From Salipaludibacillus sp. CUR1 (GTDB taxonomy: Bacteria > Bacillota > Bacilli > Bacillales > Salisediminibacteriaceae): 64,000 nt of DNA. Where the stretch lies: positions 1 through 64,000 of the forward strand of contig NZ_JAIWPE010000058.1 of the NCBI RefSeq assembly GCF_021028955.1, read 5' to 3'. Positions 9,553 through 17,913 of this stretch are shown here, piece after piece (positions within the stretch are counted from its first letter, which is position 1; every line of letters begins with the position of its first letter). The notes under the pieces were generated by a model. That model ran no database searches. It was not told the DNA's origin and saw only the letters and a program-made list of their open reading frames with translations. Made by a program: the position numbers and the translations under genes.

Positions 9553-9723
9553 GTGGTTTTGACAAAAAAAGAGAAAAAACTGCTTATCAGAGTTTTAAAG
9601 AAAGAAAAGCGCCGGGTTTTCGGATCTAAAGAAAATAAGCAGGAAATCAGCCAGCTCATAGACAAACTGGAACAAAGCACTAGAAATGAGAAGGTTAATG
9701 AAGTCAATCCTTCCAAGTTATAA
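9553..9723 (+). CDS. small basic protein (56 aa), unknown
   Basis: A short gene with an excellent ribosome site: AAAAGGAGG ends 8 nt before GTG at 9553. The product is highly charged (LTKKEKKLLIRVLKKEKRR, then SQLIDKLEQSTRNEK) with two probable amphipathic helices and no membrane segment or cysteine. It is followed by a strong terminator at 9730, which supports a real transcription unit end. I do not recognise the family. Confidence 0.65.
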   Translation: MVLTKKEKKLLIRVLKKEKRRVFGSKENKQEISQLIDKLEQSTRNEKVNEVNPSKL

Positions 9724-9729
9724 TTATAA

Positions 9730-9774
9730 AAGAAGTTTCAAAGTTTAAATTAAGCTTTGAAACTTCTTGTTTTA
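9730..9774 (+). terminator. intrinsic terminator
   Basis: A 14-bp stem AAGAAGTTTCAAAG / CTTTGAAACTTCTT, then GTTTTAAT. Confidence 0.8.
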
Positions 9775-9839
9775 ATAAATTGATTAAATCCAGTCAAAAA
9801 CTGTATATTTCACAAATTCGTAAAAAAATTTCGGGGATT

Positions 9840-9857
9840 TTGTGAAAATATTAACAA
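9840..9857. promoter_or_regulatory. Rex- or FNR-like operator before OFA transporter
   Basis: TTGTGAAAATATTAACAA matches the Rex consensus TTGTGAAWWWWTTCACAA at 17 of 18 positions. It also resembles an FNR box, with more mismatches. It lies about 80 bp upstream of the transporter start. Confidence 0.5.
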
Positions 9858-9936
9858 AGTCCTTTTACACCTTGCATTTTTCATTTAAAGTCATAGTAGG
9901 AACAACAGAGACGATGATTTGGAAGGTGGTATTATT

Positions 9937-11202
9937 ATGAAACAAAAAAACAGGTGGTTAATAGCCTTATCAGCGGTAGCCATCCATTTATCCATTGGAT
10001 CAGCTTACGCCTACAGTGTATTTCAAAATCCTTTAGCAGCCCAGCTTGGCTGGGAACAGACACAGGTCTCCCTTGCTTTTACGATTGCAATTTTCTTTCT
10101 GGGCATATCAGCGGCTTTTTTTGGACCGTTTGTAGAAAAAAAAGGCCCAAGAACAGCGGCATTGTGTGCAGCCGTCCTGTTCTCTGCCGGATTAATCGGT
10201 TCTGGAATTGCTGTACAGATAGAGTCGCTCGCTCTTTTCCTGTTTTCTTACGGGGCTATAGGTGGTATGGGGCTTGGGCTGGGATATATTTCACCGGTTT
10301 CCACGTTAGTCAAATGGTTTCCTGACCGCCGCGGATTAGCGACAGGCATGGCAGTATTCGGTTTTGGAGCTGGGGCATTAATCGCCAGTCCTATAGCTGC
10401 TCAGTTAATTGACACTGCTGGTATTTCTGCGACTTTCTTTATTCTGGGAGCTACCTTTTTTGTATTAATGGTTTCAGGAGCACTTTATATTGCAAGACCT
10501 CCTCAAGGATGGAAACCTAAATCAATGCTTGAAAAAGAAGAAAAACAGAAGGCCCCTGTAAAAGAAGATTTAGCTCAGTTAACTGCTAAAGAAGCAGTCA
10601 AGACAAAACGTTTCTGGATGCTTTGGGTCATGATGTTTATAAACATATCAGTAGGAATTATGCTTATTTCTGTTGCGTCTCCAATGGCGCAGGAGAAAGT
10701 CGGGATGACGGCAATTGCTGCAGCAAGCCTGGTAGGAATTATGGGGCTGTTTAACGGAGGTGGAAGGATTGTGTGGGCCTCTGCCTCAGACTATATTGGC
10801 CGCGCGAGAGTTTACACTATCTTTTTCACTGTTCAGCTTGCAGCATTTCTTATGCTTCCTACAGTTACAAACGCCATTTTATTTCAAGTGTTAGTGTTAA
10901 TTGTTATTTCTATTTACGGCGGCGGTTTTGCTTCTCTTCCTGCTTTTATAGGCGATCTGTTTGGCACGAAGCAGCTTGGGGCCATCCACGGTCTCCTTTT
11001 GACCTCGTGGTCAATGGCTGGGGTAGTCGGACCAATGGTCGTCTCGTATGTCAGAGAGGTTACAAACAGTTACAACCTCACCTTTTATATTTTTGCCGGT
11101 TTCCTGTTAGTCGCTTTTATAACTTCTCTTGCTATGGCTAAAAATATCAAAGAAGTAAAAGAAGAGAAACGAGTTAAGAGGGTACAGACAAAAATGGCAT
11201 AA
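9937..11202 (+). CDS. OFA-family MFS transporter (oxalate/formate antiporter type)
   Basis: Twelve-helix MFS protein of 421 residues of the oxalate:formate antiporter family, which moves monocarboxylates or dicarboxylates. Features are the family opening RWLIALSAVAIHLSIGSAYAYSVFQNPL, the loop FFGPFVEKKGPRTA, GMGLGLGYISPVSTLVKWFPDRRGLATG, a basic central loop, and the second-half loop GGGRIVWASASDYIGRARVY. ATG at 9937 has AAGGTGG 7 nt upstream. A Rex/FNR-like site in the upstream region suggests redox control, which would fit export or uptake of a fermentation acid such as lactate or formate. The substrate is not determinable from sequence. Confidence 0.8.
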   Translation: MKQKNRWLIALSAVAIHLSIGSAYAYSVFQNPLAAQLGWEQTQVSLAFTIAIFFLGISAAFFGPFVEKKGPRTAALCAAVLFSAGLIGSGIAVQIESLALFLFSYGAIGGMGLGLGYISPVSTLVKWFPDRRGLATGMAVFGFGAGALIASPIAAQLIDTAGISATFFILGATFFVLMVSGALYIARPPQGWKPKSMLEKEEKQKAPVKEDLAQLTAKEAVKTKRFWMLWVMMFINISVGIMLISVASPMAQEKVGMTAIAAASLVGIMGLFNGGGRIVWASASDYIGRARVYTIFFTVQLAAFLMLPTVTNAILFQVLVLIVISIYGGGFASLPAFIGDLFGTKQLGAIHGLLLTSWSMAGVVGPMVVSYVREVTNSYNLTFYIFAGFLLVAFITSLAMAKNIKEVKEEKRVKRVQTKMA

Positions 11203-11226
11203 AATTATATATTTTCTTTTGCGGTG

Positions 11227-11275
11227 CCCCCAATTATCGGACCTGGTCTGGTATTTGGGGGTTTAGCATTTTTAA
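11227..11275 (+). terminator. possible terminator of OFA transporter gene
   Basis: CCCCCAA / TTGGGGG (7 bp) around a 21-nt loop, followed by TTTAGCATTTTT. The large loop makes it weak. Confidence 0.35.
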
Positions 11276-11360
11276 ACAGTTTTTCACTCTTTAATCTTTT
11301 AGGAAATAGGTGTATACTGTGTAATGTTATGAATAAATGTGAGAAAATATTTTTTCTGAT

Positions 11361-11462
11361 ACCGCTTTTTAAAGAAGCGGTTGCTTGCTTTAATGCATGA
11401 AAGTTGATACCGGATAACCTTCCCTTTATTGCTATGCTTACAAAAAGGAATCTGCCGGTATT
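11361..11462 (+). other. two consecutive hairpins in the leader of the DUF420 gene
   Basis: The first stem is ACCGCTT / AAGCGGT (11361-11381). The second is ATACCGG (11407-11413) / CCGGTAT (11455-11461), with inner TTCC / GGAA pairing. The second ends just 28 nt before the ATG. GATACCG starts both structures. The role is unknown; it could be an mRNA leader or a repeat. Confidence 0.4.
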
Positions 11463-11489
11463 CTGTGCCAGTTAGTAAAGGGGATGAGA

Positions 11490-12038
11490 ATGATTAGACG
11501 TTTTTGGAACTTACTTGTTAAATATCATATACGCACTGTTATAATTATTACTCTTGTTGTAAATATGCTGGTCATCCTGCTGTCCTTCCTTCCTGGGTAT
11601 GTAGGAGATTTCCCTTACTGGGTAACACGGCTGCCTCTGTTAAACGCCGTATTAAACTCGTTTACTTTTATTTTTCTGATGCTCGCTTTACTGGCCATTC
11701 TCAGGAGAAAAATTATACTGCATCAGCGCTTTATTTATGCGGCTTTTACTACCACTGCTATATTTCTTATTTCATATGTAATCTTCCATTTTATGGCTGA
11801 GTCAACTCCTTACGGAGGGACTGGATTTATTGCAGGCTTTTATTATTTTATTTTAATTACACATATAATACTGGCAGCAGTCATAGTTCCTTTAGCTTTA
11901 ATGAGCTTTTTTACAGGGTATAAAGATATGAGGGCGGTGCACCGGAAATGGGTCCGCTGGACAATGCCGTTATGGCTTTATGTGAGCGCAACAGGCGTGC
12001 TCGTATATGTTATGATCTCACCTTATTATACGTTTTGA
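11490..12038 (+). CDS. DUF420 membrane protein (YozB/CtaM-like)
   Basis: Integral membrane protein of 182 residues and about five to six helices, DUF420 family. Family members are B. subtilis YozB and S. aureus CtaM; the latter is needed to mature the aa3/QoxABCD-type haem-copper oxidase. Family features are conserved histidines in helices (LHQRFIYAAFTTTAIFLISYVIFH; LITHIILAAVIVPLAL) and the loop AVHRKWVRWTMPLWLYVSATGVLVY. ATG at 11490 has AAAGGGG 6 nt upstream; the ATG at 11484 would touch the Shine-Dalgarno. No oxidase genes are adjacent. A repeat element follows the stop. Confidence 0.8.
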   Translation: MIRRFWNLLVKYHIRTVIIITLVVNMLVILLSFLPGYVGDFPYWVTRLPLLNAVLNSFTFIFLMLALLAILRRKIILHQRFIYAAFTTTAIFLISYVIFHFMAESTPYGGTGFIAGFYYFILITHIILAAVIVPLALMSFFTGYKDMRAVHRKWVRWTMPLWLYVSATGVLVYVMISPYYTF

Positions 12039-12048
12039 TTTTTGAAGA

Positions 12049-12488
12049 GGCTGGACAAAAGAATAGTAATTAAAAGCCGAACAAATTTTATGATTTTTGT
12101 TCGGTTTTTTCGCTTTTGTACTTACTCTGATAAATAGTAATGGCAGTGATTTCAGTCCGTCAGGCGGACGCTTGCCCAGGGGCTTGTCTTTAGCTAAATC
12201 CAACTCAGCCTGGAGCTTCGTTGAATTGGATCTTCAGACTGCGCTTAATCCCTGTGGCGTCGCCGCCTTCTGTCCTTCAATCAAAAAAAGCTAAAAAATG
12301 ATGAGGTTCAAAAATTACGAGACGCCTGCAGGAAAAGCATCTTCTGAAGATCCCGCAGGCGATGTTTGCCGAGGAGCTGAAGAGATGCCTGCGGCAAGCG
12401 AGTGCGTTTATGAACCTCATCTCATCTTATGGTCTATTGTGAATTCATTCTTCGGTTATCCTGGATTTAATTTAGTTTTGTTTCAGCC
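12049..12488 (+). repeat. modular intergenic repeat, full copy A (440 bp, terminal inverted repeats)
   Basis: Begins GGCTGGACAAAAGAATAG and ends TTTTGTTTCAGCC, an imperfect terminal inverted repeat. A CCGAACAAA / TTTGTTCGG hairpin follows the left end. Module 1 (about 12111-12288) recurs inverted at 61.8-62.0 kb and, in part, at 40.4 kb. Module 2 (about 12289-12475) recurs inverted at 27.7 kb at roughly 95% identity by eye. It encodes no credible protein. It lies after the DUF420 gene and before the subtilase gene. Confidence 0.85.
12076..12110 (+). terminator. hairpin terminator inside repeat copy A
   Basis: CCGAACAAA / TTTGTTCGG stem followed by TTTTTTC, 40 bp after the DUF420 stop; probably terminates that gene. 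Confidence 0.7.
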
Positions 12489-12588
12489 TTTTTATTAAAG
12501 GCATGCTGTGTACTTTAATTTATAAACTTTTACTTTATTGGTTACTCTAAAGTTTAATCAGAGGACCGAGAAAGGGAGAGTTGAGGGT

Positions 12589-14370
12589 ATGAGAGGGATT
12601 TACAGGATGTCAATTTTCTTTAGTATAATTTTACTTCTGTTAATAGGATTATGGTTTCGTTCAGAGCATTTAAACAGTGGAGCTCTTCCTGACAACGAGC
12701 GTCTCCTTCAGCAGAAAGCTTTTAACGAGCAGCAGTCAGAGGATCTTGCTATGACTATTCAGATGTTTTTGGCCCAGGTTGAAAATGATCTGGAACGTAT
12801 GGCTGATTTTAGTGATGAAGAGAAATCTGACTGGCTGTCCGCCGAAATTATAAATCATCAGCACATAGACGGTTTTGCCTCTTATGATTTTGAGACAAAA
12901 GAGAAGGTATACAAAGAAGGGACCTTACCCGGAGATGAAGAGTTATGGGAAAGGCTGGATTTATCCGCTGAGAATTGGGGGTACTCTGCTCCTTATGTTA
13001 CAGAGGGGGCTAAAAAAATTCTCATAAGTTTAAAAAAGGGTGAAGGCATATATGTATCGGAAGTGGATTTAACATTTATCGAACATTTTATAAAAGACCT
13101 TGCAGCCCTTGCAGACCATAACGGAAATTTTTTTATAGGCAATTCAGAAATGAATGCAGCCTTTTCAACAGAAGAAGCAGAAGCTGACGAGACTTTGGCT
13201 GTGACGACAATCCCTGAATTAAATTGGGAACTGTATATAAATGCTGAAGAGGCCCCTTTATCAAGAGATGAATATAAAAAAGGTGAAGTGGTAGTTATTT
13301 TAGAACAAGATGTCGAAGGGGAAGATTGGGCAGAGAGGCACAATGTTCATTTAATTGATCAGACAGGTCAAACGGCAGTCGTCCGTAATTTAACTAAAGA
13401 TCCTTATGAACTTATAGAAGAATGGGCCGGGGACCCTGAAGTGGTATTTATGGAACCCAATTACACTTTTGAAAAACAATCGCTTGGAGACAGAACGGTT
13501 AATGAGGAAGTTGAATTCCTGCCGAATGATGAATTTTATGAGGATTATCAATGGAACCTCCATCAGTTGAACCTGGAGGAAGCATGGATGAAAACAAAGG
13601 GCGGGGAAGAGGCGCTTGCTGCAATAATTGACAGCGGGATTGATCCGGACCATCCTGACTTAAAAGACAGAATAATAAAAGGGTATAATGCTTTTGAGAA
13701 CAATGAGGCTTTTTCGGATGATAACGGGCACGGAACCCATGTAGCGGGGATTGTGGGAGCAGAGACTAATAATGACTTTGGCGTTGCAGGGGTAACGTGG
13801 GATATTCCTCTGTTGGCAGTAAAAGTACTTGATGACGAGGCCATGGGGAATTCTTTTTCTATTGCCAAAGGGATCAGGTGGGCAACTGATAATGGTGCTA
13901 AAGTTATCAATTTAAGCCTTGGTGATGACCATGATTCGAAGTTAATGCACGATGCGGTAAAATATGCGTACGACAGGGATGTTGTTATCATCGCAGCTAC
14001 TGGTAATGACAATGTACGTATTCCTATGTACCCGGCAGCATATGAAGAAGTTCTCGCCGTTGGCTCTTTAAATATGCGGAACCGGAGGAGTTTCTATTCT
14101 AACTTCGGCAATCATGTAGATGTCACAGCACCAGGTGAACATATTCCGAGTACTTTTACAGGTGATGAATATGTGATGATGAGCGGGACCTCTATGGCGG
14201 CCCCGCATGTTGCAGGCATTGCATCTTTAATCAGGTCTTATGACCCTGATCTGTCTAATGAGGAAGTGTACGAGAAAATTCGTAAGACTTCAACTGACTT
14301 AGGACCAAGAGGATTTGACCCTTTCTACGGACATGGTATGGTTAATGCGGCAGACGCTCTTCTGGATTAA
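12589..14370 (+). CDS. membrane-anchored subtilisin-like serine protease (S8)
   Basis: A 593-residue secreted protease with an N-terminal membrane anchor (MSIFFSIILLLLIGLWF, about residues 7-23). It has an unassigned acidic extracytoplasmic region to about 230, a fervidolysin/I9-like propeptide (GEVVVILEQDVEGEDWAERH ... VVFMEPNYTFE, about 230-295), and an S8 catalytic domain. The triad is visible: Asp348 (AAIIDSGID), His381 (DDNGHGTHVAG) and Ser535 (MSGTSMAAPHVAG), with oxyanion Asn in AATGNDN. There is no C-terminal extension. ATG at 12589 has AAAGGGAG 10 nt upstream. The uncleaved-looking signal anchor and long N-terminal region suggest it stays at the cell surface. The acidic composition suits a saline habitat. 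Confidence 0.85.
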   Translation: MRGIYRMSIFFSIILLLLIGLWFRSEHLNSGALPDNERLLQQKAFNEQQSEDLAMTIQMFLAQVENDLERMADFSDEEKSDWLSAEIINHQHIDGFASYDFETKEKVYKEGTLPGDEELWERLDLSAENWGYSAPYVTEGAKKILISLKKGEGIYVSEVDLTFIEHFIKDLAALADHNGNFFIGNSEMNAAFSTEEAEADETLAVTTIPELNWELYINAEEAPLSRDEYKKGEVVVILEQDVEGEDWAERHNVHLIDQTGQTAVVRNLTKDPYELIEEWAGDPEVVFMEPNYTFEKQSLGDRTVNEEVEFLPNDEFYEDYQWNLHQLNLEEAWMKTKGGEEALAAIIDSGIDPDHPDLKDRIIKGYNAFENNEAFSDDNGHGTHVAGIVGAETNNDFGVAGVTWDIPLLAVKVLDDEAMGNSFSIAKGIRWATDNGAKVINLSLGDDHDSKLMHDAVKYAYDRDVVIIAATGNDNVRIPMYPAAYEEVLAVGSLNMRNRRSFYSNFGNHVDVTAPGEHIPSTFTGDEYVMMSGTSMAAPHVAGIASLIRSYDPDLSNEEVYEKIRKTSTDLGPRGFDPFYGHGMVNAADALLD

Positions 14371-14373
14371 TCG

Positions 14374-14526
14374 TTATTGACTTTTCTGGGGGGTGGATTG
14401 GTGCTTAAAAATTAAATTATCAAGTTCCTGAGAGTGTTTTATTGTCTGATCAGCGGCCAGTCCGTATTTTGCTGCTGCTTGATGCAATTCTTTACGCTTT
14501 ATTTCAATACAATTCTCTTTCTGCAT
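14374..14526 (-). CDS. Spo0E-family aspartyl-phosphate phosphatase-like peptide
   Basis: A 50-residue protein, MQKENCIEIKRKELHQAAAKYGL...HSQELDNLIFKHQ. The SQELDxLI motif and helical-hairpin pattern match Spo0E-like phosphatases, which dephosphorylate Spo0A~P and delay sporulation. GGAGTGGG lies just before the ATG at 14526; a longer frame from 14610 has no Shine-Dalgarno. It converges on the subtilase gene with only 3 bp between stop codons. Confidence 0.75.
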   Translation of the reverse strand: MQKENCIEIKRKELHQAAAKYGLAADQTIKHSQELDNLIFKHQSTPQKSQ

Positions 14527-14729
14527 ATTCCCACTCCGTTCAGTCTGGGTGTTAGCTTTATTATCAGTGATTCTGAAAAAGATAGGAAGACTTTCTCCAA
14601 TTAATATCAAATATTCCTATCAAATGGCTAAAGTCGACAAAATATCACTGCTAAAAAAAGAGAACAGGGGGTATGCAGAAAGATGATTCAGGTTACCCAT
14701 AAGACAAAAATTTGTAACTTCTTTTTCTG

Positions 14730-14743
14730 TAAAAACGCTTTCC
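14730..14743. promoter_or_regulatory. candidate cre-like site upstream of pgmB
   Basis: Minus-strand GGAAAGCGTTTTTA matches the CcpA core with two mismatches, about 60 bp upstream of the pgmB start. Confidence 0.3.
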
Positions 14744-14800
14744 TTTTTTTGCACCCTGTTTTAGAATGGAAAGGGAGTCATAGTGAAGGAGGAAAAGAAG

Positions 14801-15448
14801 ATGGGGAAACCGCACGCAGTCATATTTGATTTAGACGGAGTAATAGTTGACACAGCTAAGCACCATTTTCAAGCCTGGAAACAGTTGGCTGACGAACTGG
14901 GATTTAACTTTACTGAAGAAGATAATGAAAGACTTAAAGGCGTCAGCCGTATGGATTCGTTAAATATTCTTCTGGAGATTGGCGGACTAAATAAAAGTGA
15001 GTCAGAAAAACAGGAGTTGGCCGCAAGAAAGAATAAAAGGTATGTAGAAGCTATTTCCGTAATGGATGAAAGTGAAATTTTACCCGGAGTTTTAAGCTTT
15101 CTGCAGGAATTAAAGGAACATAATATTCCTTATGCATTAGGCTCTGCAAGTAAAAACGCACCGTTAATTTTAAAGCAGATTGGCCTCTATGAAAAGTTTA
15201 ATGCTATTGTAGACGGAAATTCCATCTCACAAGCCAAGCCTGACCCTGAGGTGTTTTTACGCGGGGCAGAAGAACTTTCTGTGGCACCAGGAAACTGCGT
15301 GGTCTTTGAGGATGCTCAATCAGGGATAGAAGCAGGAAAATCAGCCGGAATGTACGTGGTAGGCGTTGGAGATCCTGCTATATTAGAAGGAGCAGATGAG
15401 TACATCCGTACAATGGAAGAAATGACAGTGAGCAGACTGGAAAAATGA
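14801..15448 (+). CDS. pgmB: beta-phosphoglucomutase
   Basis: HAD-superfamily mutase converting beta-glucose 1-phosphate to glucose 6-phosphate. It has the nucleophile and acid/base motif FDLDGVIVDTA near the N-terminus, the cap-domain substrate loop KGVSRMDSL, motif II GSASKNA, motif III AKPDPEVFLRGAEEL, and motif IV FEDAQSGIEAGKSAGM. Length is 215 residues, normal for the family. AAGGAGG lies 8 nt before ATG 14801. A maltose phosphorylase starts 62 bp downstream; its product is exactly this enzyme's substrate, which fixes the assignment. Confidence 0.92.
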   Translation: MGKPHAVIFDLDGVIVDTAKHHFQAWKQLADELGFNFTEEDNERLKGVSRMDSLNILLEIGGLNKSESEKQELAARKNKRYVEAISVMDESEILPGVLSFLQELKEHNIPYALGSASKNAPLILKQIGLYEKFNAIVDGNSISQAKPDPEVFLRGAEELSVAPGNCVVFEDAQSGIEAGKSAGMYVVGVGDPAILEGADEYIRTMEEMTVSRLEK

Positions 15449-15464
15449 TTTTTTTTAATAGAAC

Positions 15465-15480
15465 ATGCAAACGATTGCGC
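15465..15480 (+). promoter_or_regulatory. candidate cre-like site between pgmB and malP
   Basis: ATGCAAACGATTGCGC fits the CcpA core TGNAARCGNWWWCA with two mismatches, 30 bp before the phosphorylase start. Confidence 0.3.
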
Positions 15481-15509
15481 TATTTGTGCAAATATTGGGA
15501 GGGGTTCTT

Positions 15510-17813
15510 ATGAAACGCTATTTAAAAGAGAATGAATGGTCAATTATTGAGGAAGGGTTCGACCCGGCCAAGCATGAGATATCTGAGAGCATTTTCAGTA
15601 TTGGAAACGGGCACATGGGTCAAAGGGCTAACTTTGAAGAAACGTACACTGGCTCCTCATTGCAGGGAAGTTATATGGCAGGAGTTTATTATCCTGATAA
15701 AACCCGTGTAGGATGGTGGAAAAACGGCTACCCGGAATACTTTGCAAAAGTATTAAATTCTACAAACTGGATAGGCCTGCGTATAGTTATTGACGGGGAA
15801 GAGCTGGATTTAAATCATTTAAAAATAAGCGACTTTGTGCGGGAGTTAAACATGAGGGAAGGCTACTTAAAACGATCCTTTAAAGCTGATCTTGCACAGG
15901 GAAGGCAGATAAAAGTGACTGCTACCCGGTTTGTCAGTATTGTACAAAAAGAAATAGGTGCAATAAAGTACGAGGTGACACCGCTCAATTTTAGCGGAAC
16001 TATGGAAGTGACCTCCTATCTTGACGGAGATATTAAAAACACAGATGCAAACTACGACGAGAAGTTCTGGGATCCAGTAAATACTTATTTAGAAGAAAAC
16101 CGTGCCTCAGTAACCGTAAAGACGAAAAAACTGGATTTTCATTTTTGTTCCACTATGGAAACACATTTTGTTAAAAACGGCGAAAAATTAGATTTAGAAG
16201 GAATCGGGGAAGAAGGCGTTAAATATGCAGGGGTAAAATATAAAGCGCCTTTGACAGAGAATGAAAGCATTGCTGTATATAAATACGCAGCTAACGTTAC
16301 AAACCGGGACCATGACACCGAGCAATTGGAAAATGTGTCTTCAAAGGAATTAAATAATGCGGTCGAAAAAGGCTTTAATCAGCTGTTAAGCGAGCAGGCT
16401 GACGCCTGGAAAGAAAAATGGCTGGACAGTGATATTGTTATTAAAGGGGATGTGGCTGCCCAGCAGGGGATCAGGTTTAATATTTTCCAGTTAAACCAGA
16501 CATACAGCGGTGAAGATGCAAGACTTAATATTGGTCCTAAAGGGTTCACTGGTGAAAAGTACGGCGGAAGTACTTACTGGGATACGGAAGCTTACTGCTT
16601 GCCGTTTTACCTTGCTACGGCAGAGGAAAGGATTCCAAAAAATTTATTGATTTATCGTCATAACCACCTGGAAAAAGCTCGTGAGAATGCCAGGAAACTT
16701 GGTTTTGAAAAAGGCGCTCTTTATCCGATGGTTACCATGAATGGTGAAGAGTCTCATAACGAGTGGGAAATCACGTTCGAAGAGATTCACCGGAACGGGG
16801 CTATTGCTTATGCTATTTACAATTATGTAAATTACACTGGGGATAAATCGTATCTCGGAGAATACGGAATTGAAGTTCTGGCAGAAATTTCACGCTTCTG
16901 GGAAGAGCGGGTGCATTTTGTACCTAGAAAAGGCGTGTATATGATGCTTGGTGTAACAGGGCCTAATGAATATGAAAACAATGTAAACAATAACTGGTAC
17001 ACGAACAGAATAGCAAGCTGGACACTGGAATATACGTTGTATGTTCTCGATTATTTAAAGGATACAAATGAAGATCTCTATAACGAGTGGATCAATAAGC
17101 TTAACCTGAAAGAAGAGGAAATGAAAAAATGGGTCGATATTATTGATAAAATGTATTATCCCGAAGATAAAGAAGAAGGTGTTTTTCTTCAGCAGGACGG
17201 ATTTCTTGATAAAGAACTTATGGCGGTGAAAGATCTCGATTCCCGGCATTTGCCGCTTAATCAGAATTGGTCATGGGACCGTATTTTACGCTCTTGTTTT
17301 ATCAAACAGGCAGATGTTCTTCAAGGTTTGTTTTTCCTGAATCATGAATTTGATATCGAGACTAAAAAGAGAAACTTTGACTTTTATGAGCCAATGACTG
17401 TACATGAATCTTCTCTTTCTCCTTGTGTCCATTCTATTTTAGCTTGTGAACTGGGGTATAAAGAGAAAGCTTATGAAATGTATTTACGAACGGCACGTTT
17501 AGATCTTGATAATTATAATAACGATACGGAAGACGGCTGTCATACAACGAGTATGGCAGGAACATGGATGTCTGTTGTCCAGGGATTCGGGGGGATGAAA
17601 GTCGTTAATGATCAGCTTGTTTTAAATCCGTTTATTCCCGGTCAGTGGGATTCATTCTCATTTAAAATCCGGTTCCGTGAAGCCCGTCTGATGATTCATG
17701 TTGACCAGACAAACGTCATAGTAACAAATGAAACAGATCAACCTGTTGACATAGTCATTCTGGGAGATAAATACAATTTAAAAGGCGTCAGTGAATTGAA
17801 AGTCAGCCATTAA
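15510..17813 (+). CDS. malP: GH65 family maltose phosphorylase
   Basis: Cytosolic inverting disaccharide phosphorylase: maltose plus phosphate gives beta-glucose 1-phosphate plus glucose. Length is 767 residues. The GH65 N-terminal beta-sandwich has SIFSIGNGHMGQRANFEE; the (alpha/alpha)6 barrel has YGGSTYWDTEAYCLPFY, and the catalytic acid region is VTGPNEYENNVNNNWYTN. The phosphate-binding HESSLSPCVHS and DGCHTTSMAGTW near the C-terminus are typical. ATG at 15510 has GGGAGGGG 5 nt upstream. It is paired with pgmB upstream. Trehalose or kojibiose phosphorylases are close relatives, so the disaccharide is not certain. No sugar transporter or regulator is adjacent. Confidence 0.87.
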   Translation: MKRYLKENEWSIIEEGFDPAKHEISESIFSIGNGHMGQRANFEETYTGSSLQGSYMAGVYYPDKTRVGWWKNGYPEYFAKVLNSTNWIGLRIVIDGEELDLNHLKISDFVRELNMREGYLKRSFKADLAQGRQIKVTATRFVSIVQKEIGAIKYEVTPLNFSGTMEVTSYLDGDIKNTDANYDEKFWDPVNTYLEENRASVTVKTKKLDFHFCSTMETHFVKNGEKLDLEGIGEEGVKYAGVKYKAPLTENESIAVYKYAANVTNRDHDTEQLENVSSKELNNAVEKGFNQLLSEQADAWKEKWLDSDIVIKGDVAAQQGIRFNIFQLNQTYSGEDARLNIGPKGFTGEKYGGSTYWDTEAYCLPFYLATAEERIPKNLLIYRHNHLEKARENARKLGFEKGALYPMVTMNGEESHNEWEITFEEIHRNGAIAYAIYNYVNYTGDKSYLGEYGIEVLAEISRFWEERVHFVPRKGVYMMLGVTGPNEYENNVNNNWYTNRIASWTLEYTLYVLDYLKDTNEDLYNEWINKLNLKEEEMKKWVDIIDKMYYPEDKEEGVFLQQDGFLDKELMAVKDLDSRHLPLNQNWSWDRILRSCFIKQADVLQGLFFLNHEFDIETKKRNFDFYEPMTVHESSLSPCVHSILACELGYKEKAYEMYLRTARLDLDNYNNDTEDGCHTTSMAGTWMSVVQGFGGMKVVNDQLVLNPFIPGQWDSFSFKIRFREARLMIHVDQTNVIVTNETDQPVDIVILGDKYNLKGVSELKVSH

Positions 17814-17869
17814 TTATAGAATTTCTTCAGAACTGTTTACAGGAAAAAGAAGCAGCAACAATTAATCTT

Positions 17870-17904
17870 AAAAACATCCGGACAAAATTTGTTCGGATGT
17901 TTTT
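17870..17904 (+). terminator. intrinsic terminator of malP
   Basis: Stem AAAAACATCCG / CGGATGTTTTT, with an inner ACAAA / TTTGT pairing. The core CCGgACAAAATTTGTtCGG resembles the hairpin of the dispersed repeats. Confidence 0.8.
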
Positions 17905-17913
17905 ATTTAAAAG

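Noticed and set aside
12097-12498. Short open frames of 60-70 codons inside repeat copy A and their inverted partners in copies B and D
   Set aside because: They track the repeat, not a protein: the matched copies are broken differently, no ribosome sites fit and composition is not protein-like.
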